Origin: Bacillota bacterium
Lineage (GTDB): Bacteria > Bacillota > Bacilli > Bacillales > Bacillaceae_J
Assembly (NCBI GenBank): GCA_023457235.1
Contig: JAEWMK010000158.1
Location: forward strand, 1-25,284
Reading direction: 5' to 3'
Length of the DNA stretch: 25,284 bases
Part shown: in pieces, positions 1 to 8,030 of the stretch
Layout of the letters: every line of letters starts with the position of its first letter
How positions within the stretch are numbered: position 1 is the first letter of the stretch
Made by a program: the position numbers and the translations under genes
Notes under the pieces: generated by a model
Seen by the model: the letters and a program-made list of their open reading frames with translations, nothing else
Told to the model about the DNA's origin: nothing
The model's database searches: none

Positions 1-81
1 TACGACAGTAAAAAAGCGAGAATAAAATTAGCGGTTCTATTAGCTTCAGTTGACAAAATTGCGCAAGCAAATTTCAAGTGA
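1..81 (+). CDS. 3' end of a CDS cut by the window edge (asparaginase-like C-terminus)
   Basis: Frame 1 is open from the first base to a TGA at 79-81 and gives 26 residues. The tail contains KKARIKLAVLLAS, which resembles the C-terminal 'KARIKL...LA' helix of bacterial L-asparaginases. That is a short-motif resemblance only. No start or active site is visible. The gap to prsW is about 100 bp with no clear terminator. Confidence 0.45.
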   Translation, partial: YDSKKARIKLAVLLASVDKIAQANFK

Positions 82-178
82 AAATTCCAAAATTATTTAG
101 TTCTTCCTCTATACCATGTCTCATGTTACCATTAGAGATGTAAGAATAATGGTATTAAGAAAGGATTATTTTATCCAA

Positions 179-874
179 ATGTTAGCTATAATATCAAGTG
201 GAATTGCACCTGGGCTTGCACTTTTAGCTTATTTTTATTTAAAAGATAAATTTGATGCGGAACCCATTAGTATGGTTTTTCGGACCTTTATATTTGGCGC
301 TTTACTCGTTTTTCCAATTATGTTTATTCAATATGCCTTTTCGACTGAAGGGGTTTTGCAAAGCAACTGGAATAATGCCTTTTTATTATCAGGGTTTTTA
401 GAAGAGTTTTTTAAATGGTTTATTCTTTATTTCGCTGTGTTTCAACATACAGAATTTAATGAACGCTATGATGGAATTGTCTACGGTGTATCTGTATCCC
501 TTGGTTTTGCAACGGTCGAAAATATTCTTTATTTATTTGCCAATGGAATCGAATTTGCTTTTGGAAGAGCTCTTTTGCCGGTTTCGAGTCATGCTTTATT
601 CGGTGTAGTAATGGGGTTTTATCTAGGAAAAGGGAAATTTACCACAATCGAAAATAAGAAACTTTGGATTGCCTTGTCATTATTTATACCTGTTTTTCTT
701 CACGGAACGTATGATTTTATTTTATTAACGGTTAAAGAATATTGGGGGTACATTATCGTTCCATTTATGATCTTACTTTGGATTAATGCTTTAAAAAAGG
801 TGAAGGAAGCAAATCAACTCGATGAGTCGAATGTAATCCAGTTATTCGAAGAAACAAATAATATTTCTAAATAA
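179..874 (+). CDS. prsW: PrsW, glutamic-type intramembrane protease
   Basis: This is a polytopic membrane protein of the PrsW family. In B. subtilis PrsW makes the first (site-1) cut in the anti-sigma factor RsiW, which leads to release of sigma-W. Visible family motifs are an EExxK-type motif (LEEFFKW), a VENILY segment, SSHALFG and HGTYD, all lying in or beside hydrophobic segments. The order and spacing fit the family. The frame is open upstream to ATGs at 116 and 149. I chose ATG 179 because it gives an N-terminus (MLAIISSGIAPG) like that of B. subtilis PrsW and a length of 231 aa. The Shine-Dalgarno (AAAGGA near 160-165) is somewhat far from it, so ATG 149 remains possible. As in B. subtilis, it lies just upstream of sleB-ypeB. 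A terminator overlaps its stop codon. Confidence 0.9.
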   Translation: MLAIISSGIAPGLALLAYFYLKDKFDAEPISMVFRTFIFGALLVFPIMFIQYAFSTEGVLQSNWNNAFLLSGFLEEFFKWFILYFAVFQHTEFNERYDGIVYGVSVSLGFATVENILYLFANGIEFAFGRALLPVSSHALFGVVMGFYLGKGKFTTIENKKLWIALSLFIPVFLHGTYDFILLTVKEYWGYIIVPFMILLWINALKKVKEANQLDESNVIQLFEETNNISK

Positions 875-915
875 AACACGACATCTGCCATAATTGGTAA
901 TTGTCGTGTTTTTTT
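873..915 (+). terminator. Rho-independent terminator of prsW
   Basis: The stem AAAACACGACA (873-883) pairs with TGTCGTGTTTT (902-912). The loop is 18 nt and itself contains CCA/TGG. A T run follows (to 915). The left arm begins in the prsW stop codon. Confidence 0.85.
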
Positions 916-917
916 CA

Positions 918-947
918 TGCATAAAATGACAATCTCTACAGAAAATA
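918..947 (+). promoter_or_regulatory. Candidate sigma-G promoter of sleB-ypeB
   Basis: TGCATA (918-923) followed after 17 nt by GAAAATA (941-947) fits the sigma-G pattern GHATR - 17 - CATAMTA at the -35 box and at 5 of 7 positions of the -10 box. In B. subtilis the sleB-ypeB operon is expressed in the forespore under sigma-G. The match itself is moderate. Confidence 0.45.
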
Positions 948-986
948 CTTATAGGTAACATTCCTATAAGGAGGTTTCTTGGAAAC

Positions 987-1835
987 ATGTATTATAAACA
1001 TTTAGTAAAATATTTGCTTATGCTTACACTGCTTGTCGGAATTGCTGCCTCTACTTCAAATGAAGAAAAGGCCAGCGCTTTTTCAAATCAGATCATTCAA
1101 ATAGGGGCAGTTGGTGATGATGTTATCGAATTGCAGGCGAGACTTCAGTATTTGGGATTTTACCACGGAATAATCGATGGTGTATTTGGATGGGGGACTT
1201 ACTGGGCATTACGAAATTTCCAGTCCGAATTTGGATTGCCGATCGATGGTTTAGCAGGTAGTACGACAAAACAAAAACTAGTTAACGCCTCAAAATATGA
1301 TAAAGCATTTGTTGAAAAAAATGTAGATCAAGGCAAAAGCTTTACATACTATGGTGGCACACCGAAGGAACAACAAGTGAAAAATAATCAACCAAAGCCA
1401 CAAAACAACACCAATGCGAATAATGCACAAAAACAAGCCTCTCCATCAAAACCATCAGCTGTTAATATGCCAAATGGATATTCCCAAAATGATATTCAGT
1501 TAATGGCAAATGCAGTATACGGTGAGGCAAGAGGCGAGCCGTATGTCGGACAGGTTGCTGTTGCTGCCGTCATTTTAAATCGAGTCAACAGCCCGTCGTT
1601 TCCAAATACCATTTCGGGAGTTATTTTTGAACCAAGGGCATTTACCGCTGTGGCGGATGGGCAAATTTGGCTGACTCCGAACGAAACAGCTAAAAAGGCT
1701 GTTATTGACGCTATTAATGGATGGGATCCTACAGGAAATGCAATTTATTATTTTAATCCTGATACTGCTACTTCTGCATGGATTTGGAGTAGGCCACAAA
1801 TTAAACAAATTGGAAAACATATATTCTGTATGTGA
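987..1835 (+). CDS. sleB: Spore cortex-lytic enzyme SleB
   Basis: SleB is a lytic transglycosylase that degrades muramic-lactam-containing spore cortex during germination. It is made in the forespore and exported to the cortex/inner membrane. The 282-aa product has an N-terminal signal-type hydrophobic segment (residues about 8-30), a peptidoglycan-binding repeat domain (about 36-98, with VIELQARLQYLGFY and GVFGWGTYWALRNFQ), a low-complexity N/Q/K/P linker (about 125-160), and a C-terminal Hydrolase_2 domain (about 168-282). The latter carries YGEARGE at 178-184, with Glu180 as the likely catalytic acid. AAGGAGG at 968-974 lies 12 nt before the ATG. It is followed after 18 nt by ypeB, its usual partner. 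Confidence 0.97.
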   Translation: MYYKHLVKYLLMLTLLVGIAASTSNEEKASAFSNQIIQIGAVGDDVIELQARLQYLGFYHGIIDGVFGWGTYWALRNFQSEFGLPIDGLAGSTTKQKLVNASKYDKAFVEKNVDQGKSFTYYGGTPKEQQVKNNQPKPQNNTNANNAQKQASPSKPSAVNMPNGYSQNDIQLMANAVYGEARGEPYVGQVAVAAVILNRVNSPSFPNTISGVIFEPRAFTAVADGQIWLTPNETAKKAVIDAINGWDPTGNAIYYFNPDTATSAWIWSRPQIKQIGKHIFCM

Positions 1836-1853
1836 AAATTGAGGTGATTGTTT

Positions 1854-3203
1854 TTGCTTCGAGTCTTATTAATCATATTTTTCGCAATTATAGTCGTTGG
1901 TACAGGATTCTGGGGTTATCAAGAACACCAGGAAAAAAATGCGATATTAATTCATGCTGAGAACAATTATCAGAGGGCATTCCATGACTTAACTTATCAA
2001 ATTGATTTATTACAAGATAAAATTGGGACAACTTTAGCGATGAACTCAAGATCACAGCTATCACCGGCCTTGGCTGATGTTTGGAGAATTACGTCGGAAG
2101 CACATTCAGATGTGGGCCAATTGCCGCTAACGTTAATGCCATTTAACAAAACAGAGGAATTTTTATCTAAGATTGGTGATTTCTCATATAGAACCGCTGT
2201 TCGGGATTTAGAAAAGGAGCCGTTATCAGATGGAGAATATAAAACATTAAAGCAATTATATTCTCATGCAACCGAAATTCAACAAGAGTTAAGAAAAGTA
2301 CAGCATCAGGTTATTGAAAATAATTTAAGATGGATGGATGTTGAACTCGCCTTAGCTTCGGAAAAAGAAAATCTTGATAATACAATTATCGATGGTTTTA
2401 AAACTGTTGAAAAAAATGTTGAAGAGTATTCCGAAAGTAATTTTGGTCCTGAATTTGCCCAAATGAATGCAAAGAATGATAATAGCTTTAAATATTTAAG
2501 TGGGAAAGAAATAACAAAAGAAGAGGCAATGAATGAAGCAAGAAGGTTTTTGCAAATTGAAGAAGGGGTAAATATGAATGTAACAGAAAATGGGGAAGGT
2601 TCGGATATTGGCTTTTACAGTATTACGATCAATAGTCCAAAACAAAATTCTGAAATATATATGGATATTACGAAAAAGGGCGGCTATCCAATATGGGTAT
2701 TGAACCATCGTGAGATAAATCAATCGAATATTAGTTTAAATGAGGCTGCTGAAAAAGCGAAAAAATATTTAAATGATCAAAACTTTAAAGATTTACAGCT
2801 TTTTGAAAGTGCTCAATATGATCATGTCGGTGTCTTTACCTTTGTAGCGATGCAGGATGGGGTGAGAGTCTATCCGGATTCGATTAGAGTAAAGGTTGCA
2901 CTTGATGAAGGAGATATTATCGGTTTTTCGGCGAATGATTATTTAATCGCTCATCATAAACGTAAGATTCCAAAGCCTGAAATATCGTTGGAACAAGCCC
3001 GGGGAAAAGTGAATCCGTCTGTAAAAGTGATGGAACATCGACTAGCGATCATCAATGATGACTTAGGGAAAGAAGCATTATGCTATGAAATACTAGGGAT
3101 TATCAATAATGATACGTATCGTATTTACATTAATGCAATTGATGGTTCTGAGGAAAAGGTTGAAAAATTAAAGAATGCTGAACCAATTTATGAGCAGGTT
3201 TAA
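1854..3203 (+). CDS. ypeB: Germination protein YpeB
   Basis: YpeB is the partner needed for stable incorporation and control of SleB in the spore; it is processed during germination. The 449-aa product starts with a single membrane anchor (about residues 3-22). An alpha-helical N-terminal domain follows with the family stretch HAENNYQRAFHDLTYQ. The C-terminal half (from about residue 210) has PepSY-type repeats, seen as recurring 'EEAMNEARRFL', 'NEAAEKAKKYL' and 'EQARGKV' helices. The frame also offers TTG at 1848, but GAGGTGA (1841-1847) touches that codon. TTG 1854 has correct spacing and gives the N-terminus M-L-R seen in relatives. It forms an operon with sleB and ends at a strong terminator. 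Confidence 0.96.
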   Translation: MLRVLLIIFFAIIVVGTGFWGYQEHQEKNAILIHAENNYQRAFHDLTYQIDLLQDKIGTTLAMNSRSQLSPALADVWRITSEAHSDVGQLPLTLMPFNKTEEFLSKIGDFSYRTAVRDLEKEPLSDGEYKTLKQLYSHATEIQQELRKVQHQVIENNLRWMDVELALASEKENLDNTIIDGFKTVEKNVEEYSESNFGPEFAQMNAKNDNSFKYLSGKEITKEEAMNEARRFLQIEEGVNMNVTENGEGSDIGFYSITINSPKQNSEIYMDITKKGGYPIWVLNHREINQSNISLNEAAEKAKKYLNDQNFKDLQLFESAQYDHVGVFTFVAMQDGVRVYPDSIRVKVALDEGDIIGFSANDYLIAHHKRKIPKPEISLEQARGKVNPSVKVMEHRLAIINDDLGKEALCYEILGIINNDTYRIYINAIDGSEEKVEKLKNAEPIYEQV

Positions 3204-3236
3204 GGAAAAGTCACTATTAGACTTTTCCTTTTTTTT
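3202..3236 (+). terminator. Terminator of sleB-ypeB
   Basis: AAGGAAAAGTC (3202-3212) pairs perfectly with GACTTTTCCTT (3220-3230) over a 7-nt loop and runs into a T tract to 3236. The left arm starts in the ypeB stop codon. Confidence 0.9.
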
Positions 3237-3287
3237 GTTCCATGAGATAATAATGAAATGAGTAGTGTTGTATACGGGGGGACTAAC

Positions 3288-3944
3288 ATGCTGAATATTG
3301 GGGACACGTTAAATTTAGAGATTAAATATTCAGATAGTCGTGAAAAATTCAAATGTAAAATTGTTGATAGAAGGGGAAATCAACTTCTTATCGATTACCC
3401 GGTCAGTGAAAAAACAGGAAAAACAGCATTTTTTTTAGATGGTACACAGATTAAGGGTTCTTTTTTTACGAAAGATAATGGTGCCTATATGTTTGAATCT
3501 GAGATTATTGGTCGAATAAAGGAAAATATTCCGATGATCATTATTAGCTATCCAGGTCAAGATAAATTGATCCGTGTACAAAGGAGAGAGTTTGTTCGAA
3601 TTGACGCGACTGTTGATATTGCTGTTCATCCGATCAATGATGATTTTAAGCCTTTTACAACTGTTACAGTTGACATAAGTGCGGGGGGAGCTGCGATCAT
3701 CCTGCCTCCAAATCATAATTTTAAACCCCAAACGCAAATTTTATGCTATTTGGTACTACCTTTATCTAATGGCGAATACAATTATATAAAAGCTCATAGT
3801 AAGATCATAAGAATTATTAATGGGACTATGGGTATGAGAGATAAGGCACCCATTCAATTTATCGGTTTAAAAGAGGCCCAAATTCAACAAATTATGCGCT
3901 ATTGTTTTGAGCGCCAATTAAATGAAAGAAAAAGAGGAAGGTAA
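3288..3944 (+). CDS. motI: PilZ-domain c-di-GMP receptor, flagellar brake (MotI/YpfA type)
   Basis: The product (218 aa) has an N-terminal YcgR-N-like beta domain (about 1-95) and a C-terminal PilZ domain. The c-di-GMP binding signature is visible: basic RREFVR near residue 100, followed by DISAGG. In B. subtilis the orthologue (YpfA, also called DgrA or MotI) binds c-di-GMP and then acts on the flagellar stator MotA as a clutch, inhibiting motility. The frame is open from ATG 3258, but a strong G-rich Shine-Dalgarno (GGGGGGA, 3276-3282) sits 5 nt before ATG 3288. The resulting N-terminus MLNIGDTL is also more family-like. It sits between ypeB and ypfB, as in B. subtilis. No clear promoter was identified. 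Confidence 0.9.
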   Translation: MLNIGDTLNLEIKYSDSREKFKCKIVDRRGNQLLIDYPVSEKTGKTAFFLDGTQIKGSFFTKDNGAYMFESEIIGRIKENIPMIIISYPGQDKLIRVQRREFVRIDATVDIAVHPINDDFKPFTTVTVDISAGGAAIILPPNHNFKPQTQILCYLVLPLSNGEYNYIKAHSKIIRIINGTMGMRDKAPIQFIGLKEAQIQQIMRYCFERQLNERKRGR

Positions 3945-3999
3945 CGCATAGTACCGTAAAATTGTGAAATACTAACCAAAAAATGGTTGGTGCTCTGAA

Positions 4000-4176
4000 A
4001 TGAAAACAGTTGAAAAATACATATATAAGTTCGTGATCCTGCATCTAATATTTTTAATTATTGGTCAATTTTTGATTTCGAATGATACACTAGCACCTTA
4101 TTTAAACAAAATTGTTTATTATGAGGGTGTTATGAAAGATCAGTACTCAGAGATAATTGAAACGATGAATAGATAA
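4000..4176 (+). CDS. ypfB: Small membrane-associated protein YpfB (DUF5359-like)
   Basis: This short ORF (58 aa) fits exactly between ypfA and cmk, where B. subtilis has ypfB. It starts MKTVEKYIYKFVILHLIFLI: a short basic N-terminus, then one hydrophobic segment (about residues 11-27), then a polar tail ending YSEIIETMNR. The general form (a single transmembrane segment with a short outside or cytosolic tail) and the locus agree with the DUF5359 family. The function is unknown. The Shine-Dalgarno is weak (GGTTGG about 11 nt upstream). A terminator starts 2 nt after the stop, which supports a real transcript end here. I rely on position and composition, not on alignment. Confidence 0.75.
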   Translation: MKTVEKYIYKFVILHLIFLIIGQFLISNDTLAPYLNKIVYYEGVMKDQYSEIIETMNR

Positions 4177-4178
4177 TG

Positions 4179-4201
4179 GCAGGGTTTACCTGCTTTTTTT
4201 T
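4179..4201 (+). terminator. Terminator of ypfA-ypfB
   Basis: GCAGG (4179-4183) pairs with CCTGC (4189-4193) over a 5-nt loop, followed by eight T. The stem is short but GC-rich. Confidence 0.75.
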
Positions 4202-4208
4202 GTTTAGA

Positions 4209-4236
4209 TTACAAAGTTATGAACTTAGCTTATACT
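4209..4236 (+). promoter_or_regulatory. Candidate sigma-A promoter of cmk
   Basis: TTACAA (4209-4214) - 16 nt - TATACT (4231-4236). The -10 box is good and the -35 box poor. It lies right after the ypfB terminator and about 35 nt before the cmk start, where a promoter is expected. Confidence 0.45.
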
Positions 4237-4269
4237 AAATACGACTACATCAACTTGAGGTGAATTTTT

Positions 4270-4938
4270 TTGAAAAAGATTAACGTTGCAATTGATGGCC
4301 CCGCTGCCGCAGGAAAAAGTACTGTGGCCAAGCGTGTAGCCGAGAAGTGTTCTTTCATATACATTGATACCGGTGCAATGTACCGTGCTCTTACATATAA
4401 AGCGCTTGAAAAAGAGATTGATTTAGAAGACGGTCCGAAACTTGTTGACCTATTATTACAGACGAACATCGAACTTGAACCGGCAGATCAAGGTGGAAAA
4501 GTATTGGTTAACGGTGAAGATGTAACAAAGGAAATACGCGGAAATGATGTAACCAATCATGTATCGATTGTATCTAAGCATAGCGGGGTCAGAAAACTAA
4601 TGGTTGAAAGACAGCAGCAGCTTAGCCATCAAGGCGGAGTTGTTATGGATGGTCGGGACATTGGAACACATGTCCTCCCAAATGCGGAAGTCAAGATTTT
4701 TATGGTTGCCTCTGTGGAGGAAAGAGCTAAAAGAAGGTTTGAAGAGAATTTACAAAAAGGAATTCAAACAGATTTAGAGAAATTAAAAGAAGAGATTTCT
4801 CTTAGAGACAAATTAGATTCAGAGAGAGAAGTGGCTCCTTTACAAAAAGCAATCGACGCTGTTGAGATTGATACGACATCTTTATCAATCGATGAAGTCA
4901 TTCTTCAGATTATTGAGTTAATAGAAGAGAGGAGTTGA
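4270..4938 (+). CDS. cmk: (d)CMP kinase
   Basis: Cytidylate kinase phosphorylates CMP and dCMP with ATP in pyrimidine nucleotide salvage and turnover. The 222-aa product starts with a P-loop, GPAAAGKST at residues 10-18, followed by DTGAMYRA (substrate region). MDGRDIGTHV and the lid stretch with RAKRRFEE follow later. The length is typical of the family. Translation starts at TTG 4270: GAGGTGA (4256-4262) is 7 nt upstream and the next in-frame ATG is well inside the conserved domain. plsC follows after 4 nt, and the two are likely co-transcribed. Confidence 0.96.
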   Translation: MKKINVAIDGPAAAGKSTVAKRVAEKCSFIYIDTGAMYRALTYKALEKEIDLEDGPKLVDLLLQTNIELEPADQGGKVLVNGEDVTKEIRGNDVTNHVSIVSKHSGVRKLMVERQQQLSHQGGVVMDGRDIGTHVLPNAEVKIFMVASVEERAKRRFEENLQKGIQTDLEKLKEEISLRDKLDSEREVAPLQKAIDAVEIDTTSLSIDEVILQIIELIEERS

Positions 4939-4942
4939 GACC

Positions 4943-5524
4943 ATGTGGCTATATAAGTTCGGGAAATCCCTTTGCAGCATTTACTTTAAATCGCAATACA
5001 AAATAGAAGTGTTAGGTACTGAGAATATTCCTAAAGATGGGGGCGTTTTGCTCTGCAGCAATCATATTTCCAATAATGATCCACCCCTAGTCGGCGTAAC
5101 ATGTCCGAGGGATATAAGCTTTATGGCTAAGGAAGAGCTTTTTAGAATGCCTGTTATAAAATCGATCATGCATGGTATCCGTGCTTTTCCGGTAAAGCGG
5201 GGGATGAGCGACCGGAATGCGCTAAAATTGGGATTATCCTTGTTGAAGGAAGGAAATGTTTTAGGGTTATTTCCAGAAGGAACAAGAAGCAAAACCGGTG
5301 AATTGGGAACAGGTCTTGCTGGGGCTGGTTTTTTTGCACTTAGATCTAATGCCGCTGTCGTCCCTTGTGCTATTATTGGTCCATACAAACGGTTTGACAA
5401 GCTGAAGGTTGTATATGGAAAACCGATTGATTTTGAACCAATTCGTGCAGGTAAATTATCTGCACAGGATGCGACAGATATCATCATGAAAGAGATAGGA
5501 CTACTGATTGAAAATAATCGCTGA
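4943..5524 (+). CDS. plsC: 1-acyl-sn-glycerol-3-phosphate acyltransferase
   Basis: PlsC transfers a fatty acyl group to the sn-2 position of lysophosphatidic acid to give phosphatidic acid at the cytoplasmic membrane face. The 193-aa product shows the catalytic HX4D motif (HISNND, His41 and Asp46) and the glycerol-phosphate-binding FPEGTR motif (110-115). AFPVKRG (81-87) lies between them. The protein is short and soluble-looking except for amphipathic stretches, as usual in Firmicutes. It overlaps cmk transcriptionally (4-nt gap). In B. subtilis cmk has no plsC behind it, so this is a small difference from that reference. The product is clearly an acyltransferase of this family. Its exact acyl-donor preference cannot be read from the sequence. 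Confidence 0.93.
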   Translation: MWLYKFGKSLCSIYFKSQYKIEVLGTENIPKDGGVLLCSNHISNNDPPLVGVTCPRDISFMAKEELFRMPVIKSIMHGIRAFPVKRGMSDRNALKLGLSLLKEGNVLGLFPEGTRSKTGELGTGLAGAGFFALRSNAAVVPCAIIGPYKRFDKLKVVYGKPIDFEPIRAGKLSAQDATDIIMKEIGLLIENNR

Positions 5525-5632
5525 CGATTACGTTCTACTTGACAAATTGGTCCGTTTATTAGAAGTTAGAAAAAAGCACAAAAAATACATTGAAAAGCAG
5601 ACTGTTGTTTGTGGATTGAGGAGGGTATTTTT

Positions 5633-6766
5633 ATGTCAGAAGAAATGAATCAAAATTTGGAAGTTAAAGCATTTGCCGTAGGGGATACTGTTGGTGGCAA
5701 AGTAACGAAAGTTGAAGATAAGCATGTCTTAGTTGATATTGGTTTTAAAGTAGAGGGAATTGTTCCAATTAGTGAACTATCTTCTTTACATATTGAGAAA
5801 GCTGGCGATGTTGTAAAGGTTGATGATGCTTTAACATTAAAAGTAATAAAAGTGGAAGAAGAAGAAATCATCCTGTCGAAAAAAGCCGTAGATGCAGAAA
5901 ATGCATGGGATGAGCTTGTAAATAAGTTTGAAAGTGGAGAAGTTTTTGAAGCAGAAGTAAAGGATGTCGTTAAAGGCGGCTTAGTCGTTGATATTGGGGT
6001 ACGCGGCTTTATTCCAGCTTCCTTAGTTGAAAGACATTTTGTAGAGGATTTTTCCGAATATAAAGGAAGAAATTTAAGCTTAAAGGTAGTTGAGATTGAC
6101 CGCGAAAAAAATCGTGTCATCCTTTCACATCGTGCTGTTCTTGATGATGAGATTGCTTCTAAAAAACAACAGACTATCGATGCTTTAAAAGTTGGCCAAG
6201 TTTTAGAGGGTACGGTTCAAAGATTAGCTGATTTTGGGGTTTTTGTTGATATCGGAGGAATTGATGGATTAGTACATATATCTCAGCTTGCACACCAACA
6301 TGTAGATAAACCTGCTGATGTTGTAGCAGAAGGCCAGAAAGTAAAAGTTAAAGTACTTTCCATTGATAAAGATAATGAAAGAATTTCATTGTCTATTAAG
6401 GATACATTACCTGGACCATGGGACCTTATTGAATACAAACAAGGTGATGTTGTCTTGGGAACAGTGAAACGCTTAGTTAACTTTGGTGCATTCGTTGAAG
6501 TAGCTCCTAATGTTGAAGGGCTTGTTCATATTTCTCAAATTTCCAATCGCCACATTGCAACTCCACACGAAGTATTAAAAGAAGGCGAACAGGTAAAAGT
6601 AAAAATTCTTGATATTAATAAAGAGAATCAAAGAATCTCACTTAGTATCAAAGAATTACTCGAAGAAGATCCAAAGGAAGATTATAAAGCATATCAACCA
6701 ACGGAAGAATCCTCTGGTTTCTCTTTAGGTGATAGACTAGGCGACCAATTAAAAAAATTAAAATAG
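5633..6766 (+). CDS. ypfD: S1 RNA-binding domain protein YpfD (ribosomal protein S1 homologue)
   Basis: The 377-aa product has four S1 repeats at about residues 16-84, 101-169, 187-255 and 272-341. The last two carry the strongest signature (DFGVFVDIGGIDGLVHISQL and NFGAFVEVAPNVEGLVHISQ). Firmicute proteins of this kind are shorter than the six-domain S1 of E. coli; they bind RNA, and their essential role is unclear. The open frame begins at a TTG (5609), but GAGGAGGG at 5617-5624 points to ATG 5633, giving MSEEMNQ. A TTGACA at 5539-5544 upstream suggests its own promoter, although no good -10 box stands at the right distance. It is followed after 17 nt by fni. Confidence 0.94.
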   Translation: MSEEMNQNLEVKAFAVGDTVGGKVTKVEDKHVLVDIGFKVEGIVPISELSSLHIEKAGDVVKVDDALTLKVIKVEEEEIILSKKAVDAENAWDELVNKFESGEVFEAEVKDVVKGGLVVDIGVRGFIPASLVERHFVEDFSEYKGRNLSLKVVEIDREKNRVILSHRAVLDDEIASKKQQTIDALKVGQVLEGTVQRLADFGVFVDIGGIDGLVHISQLAHQHVDKPADVVAEGQKVKVKVLSIDKDNERISLSIKDTLPGPWDLIEYKQGDVVLGTVKRLVNFGAFVEVAPNVEGLVHISQISNRHIATPHEVLKEGEQVKVKILDINKENQRISLSIKELLEEDPKEDYKAYQPTEESSGFSLGDRLGDQLKKLK

Positions 6767-6783
6767 TAAAGTAGTGATGTAAC

Positions 6784-7842
6784 GTGAAGAGATCAGAACG
6801 AAAAATACAGCACCTTAATTCTGCCTTATCTCTTAACAGAGAATTCGATAATGGGTTAGATGACGTTCGATTTGTTCACCATAGCATTCCAGACCTTTCT
6901 ATTGATGAAGTGTCGATAAACACTAAAATAGGCGAACTTAATTTAAGTTCGCCTATTTTTATCAATGCGATGACTGGAGGCGGTGGTGAGAGAACCGCTC
7001 AGATTAACAGGCGGCTTGCTATGGTAGCGAAAGAATGTCATATTGCAATGGCAGTTGGCTCACAGATGGCCGCATTAAAGGACTGGAATGAGGAAAATTC
7101 ATATCGGGTTGTTCGCGAAGAAAACCCAGACGGAATTGTAATTGCCAATCTTGGTAGTGAAGCAAGTGTTGATCAGGCTAAAAAGGCGATCGAAATGATT
7201 AAAGCTGACGCGATTCAAATTCATTTGAACGTCATTCAAGAATTAACCATGCCAGAAGGAGATCGGAATTTTTGCGGTACATTAACGAGAATTGAGAGTA
7301 TCGTGAAAGAGTTGGATGTACCAATCATTATTAAAGAAGTGGGATTTGGGATCAGCCGTGAAACGGCAAGGCAATTATTCGATAGCGGTGTTTCGATCAT
7401 AGATGTTGGTGGCGTTGGTGGAACAAATTTCGCTGAAATAGAAAATGACAGACGTGACCAAAAGTTGCTTTTCTTTAATGATTGGGGGATCACTACGGCA
7501 GCCTCCATTATAGAAACCTCACAGTCATCCACGGTTTCTATTATCTCCTCTGGTGGATTAAGAGATTCTGTTGACATCGCTAAATCAATTGCATTAGGGG
7601 CATCTGCCACTGCATTTGCCGGTAAATTCTTAAAGATTTTAGTATCAGAAGGCGAAGAAGCTTTGGTTAAAGAAATAGAGCAGCTCGAACAACATTTGAA
7701 ATTCATTATGACGGCACTTGGTGCTAAAACAATCAAAGATCTGCAAAAAGCCCCGGTTGTTATAAGTGGAAATACTTATCATTGGTTAAATCAGCGTGGG
7801 ATTGAAACAAAAGCATTTAGTAACCGTACAATAAAAGAGTAA
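6784..7842 (+). CDS. fni: Type 2 isopentenyl-diphosphate delta-isomerase
   Basis: Fni is an FMN- and NADPH-dependent isomerase that interconverts isopentenyl diphosphate and dimethylallyl diphosphate for isoprenoid synthesis, which also feeds the menaquinone genes downstream. The 352-aa product has the family signatures: an N-terminal RKIQHL, MTGGGGERTAQIN (about 63-75), VGSQMAAL, HLNVIQE, a GGVGGTNFAEIEN loop and the phosphate-binding SSGGLRDSVDIAKSIALGA. The start is GTG 6784, with only a weak Shine-Dalgarno (GTAGTGATG). Codons 48-59 form a perfect 17-bp inverted repeat followed by T residues (6925-6960; see the separate entry). The protein sequence there is normal for the family. A terminator follows the stop codon directly. 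Confidence 0.96.
   Translation: MKRSERKIQHLNSALSLNREFDNGLDDVRFVHHSIPDLSIDEVSINTKIGELNLSSPIFINAMTGGGGERTAQINRRLAMVAKECHIAMAVGSQMAALKDWNEENSYRVVREENPDGIVIANLGSEASVDQAKKAIEMIKADAIQIHLNVIQELTMPEGDRNFCGTLTRIESIVKELDVPIIIKEVGFGISRETARQLFDSGVSIIDVGGVGGTNFAEIENDRRDQKLLFFNDWGITTAASIIETSQSSTVSIISSGGLRDSVDIAKSIALGASATAFAGKFLKILVSEGEEALVKEIEQLEQHLKFIMTALGAKTIKDLQKAPVVISGNTYHWLNQRGIETKAFSNRTIKE
6925..6960 (+). repeat. Perfect inverted repeat with T run inside fni
   Basis: The left arm AAAATAGGCGAACTTAA (6925-6941) is the exact reverse complement of the right arm (6943-6959), with one base between them and a further T after it. Allowing for a small loop, this gives about 16 base pairs followed by TTTTT, which is the shape of an intrinsic terminator. 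It lies in codons 48-59 of fni. Confidence 0.9.
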
Positions 7843-7875
7843 AAAGAAGGATCTAATGGCGATCCTTCTTTTTTT
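7843..7875 (+). terminator. Terminator of fni
   Basis: AAAGAAGGATC (7843-7853) pairs with GATCCTTCTTT (7861-7871) over a 7-nt loop, with a T run to 7875. The A-rich left flank could also let it work for the opposite strand (ypzI). Confidence 0.9.
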
Positions 7876-7880
7876 AATGA

Positions 7881-8030
7881 TGTCTAGCTTCAGCGCCCAG
7901 CGACTAGTATACTTCGCCCACCTCCCTACGATAAGTCAACATCGACTCGTAATACTCGTCGTGTTTCCTTTATCTCGAGACCGATGTGCTCCAGTTTTGT
8001 CGTGCGCTGAACGGGCTCTTCCGCTTTTCC
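7881..8030. repeat. Repeat family A, copy 1 (150 bp)
   Basis: This copy aligns over 150 bp without gaps to 13122-13271, with about 16 mismatches by eye. It begins TGTCTAG and carries an inverted TTCAGCGC ... GCGCTGAA near its ends. Internal conserved blocks include CCCACCTCCCTACGATAAGT and CTTTATCTCGAGACCGATGT. It starts 5 nt after the fni terminator T run and ends at the ypzI stop codon. Elements that begin similarly (GTCTAGCTCCAGCGCC...) are, to my knowledge, common between genes in Bacillaceae. No protein is supported in it. Confidence 0.85.
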
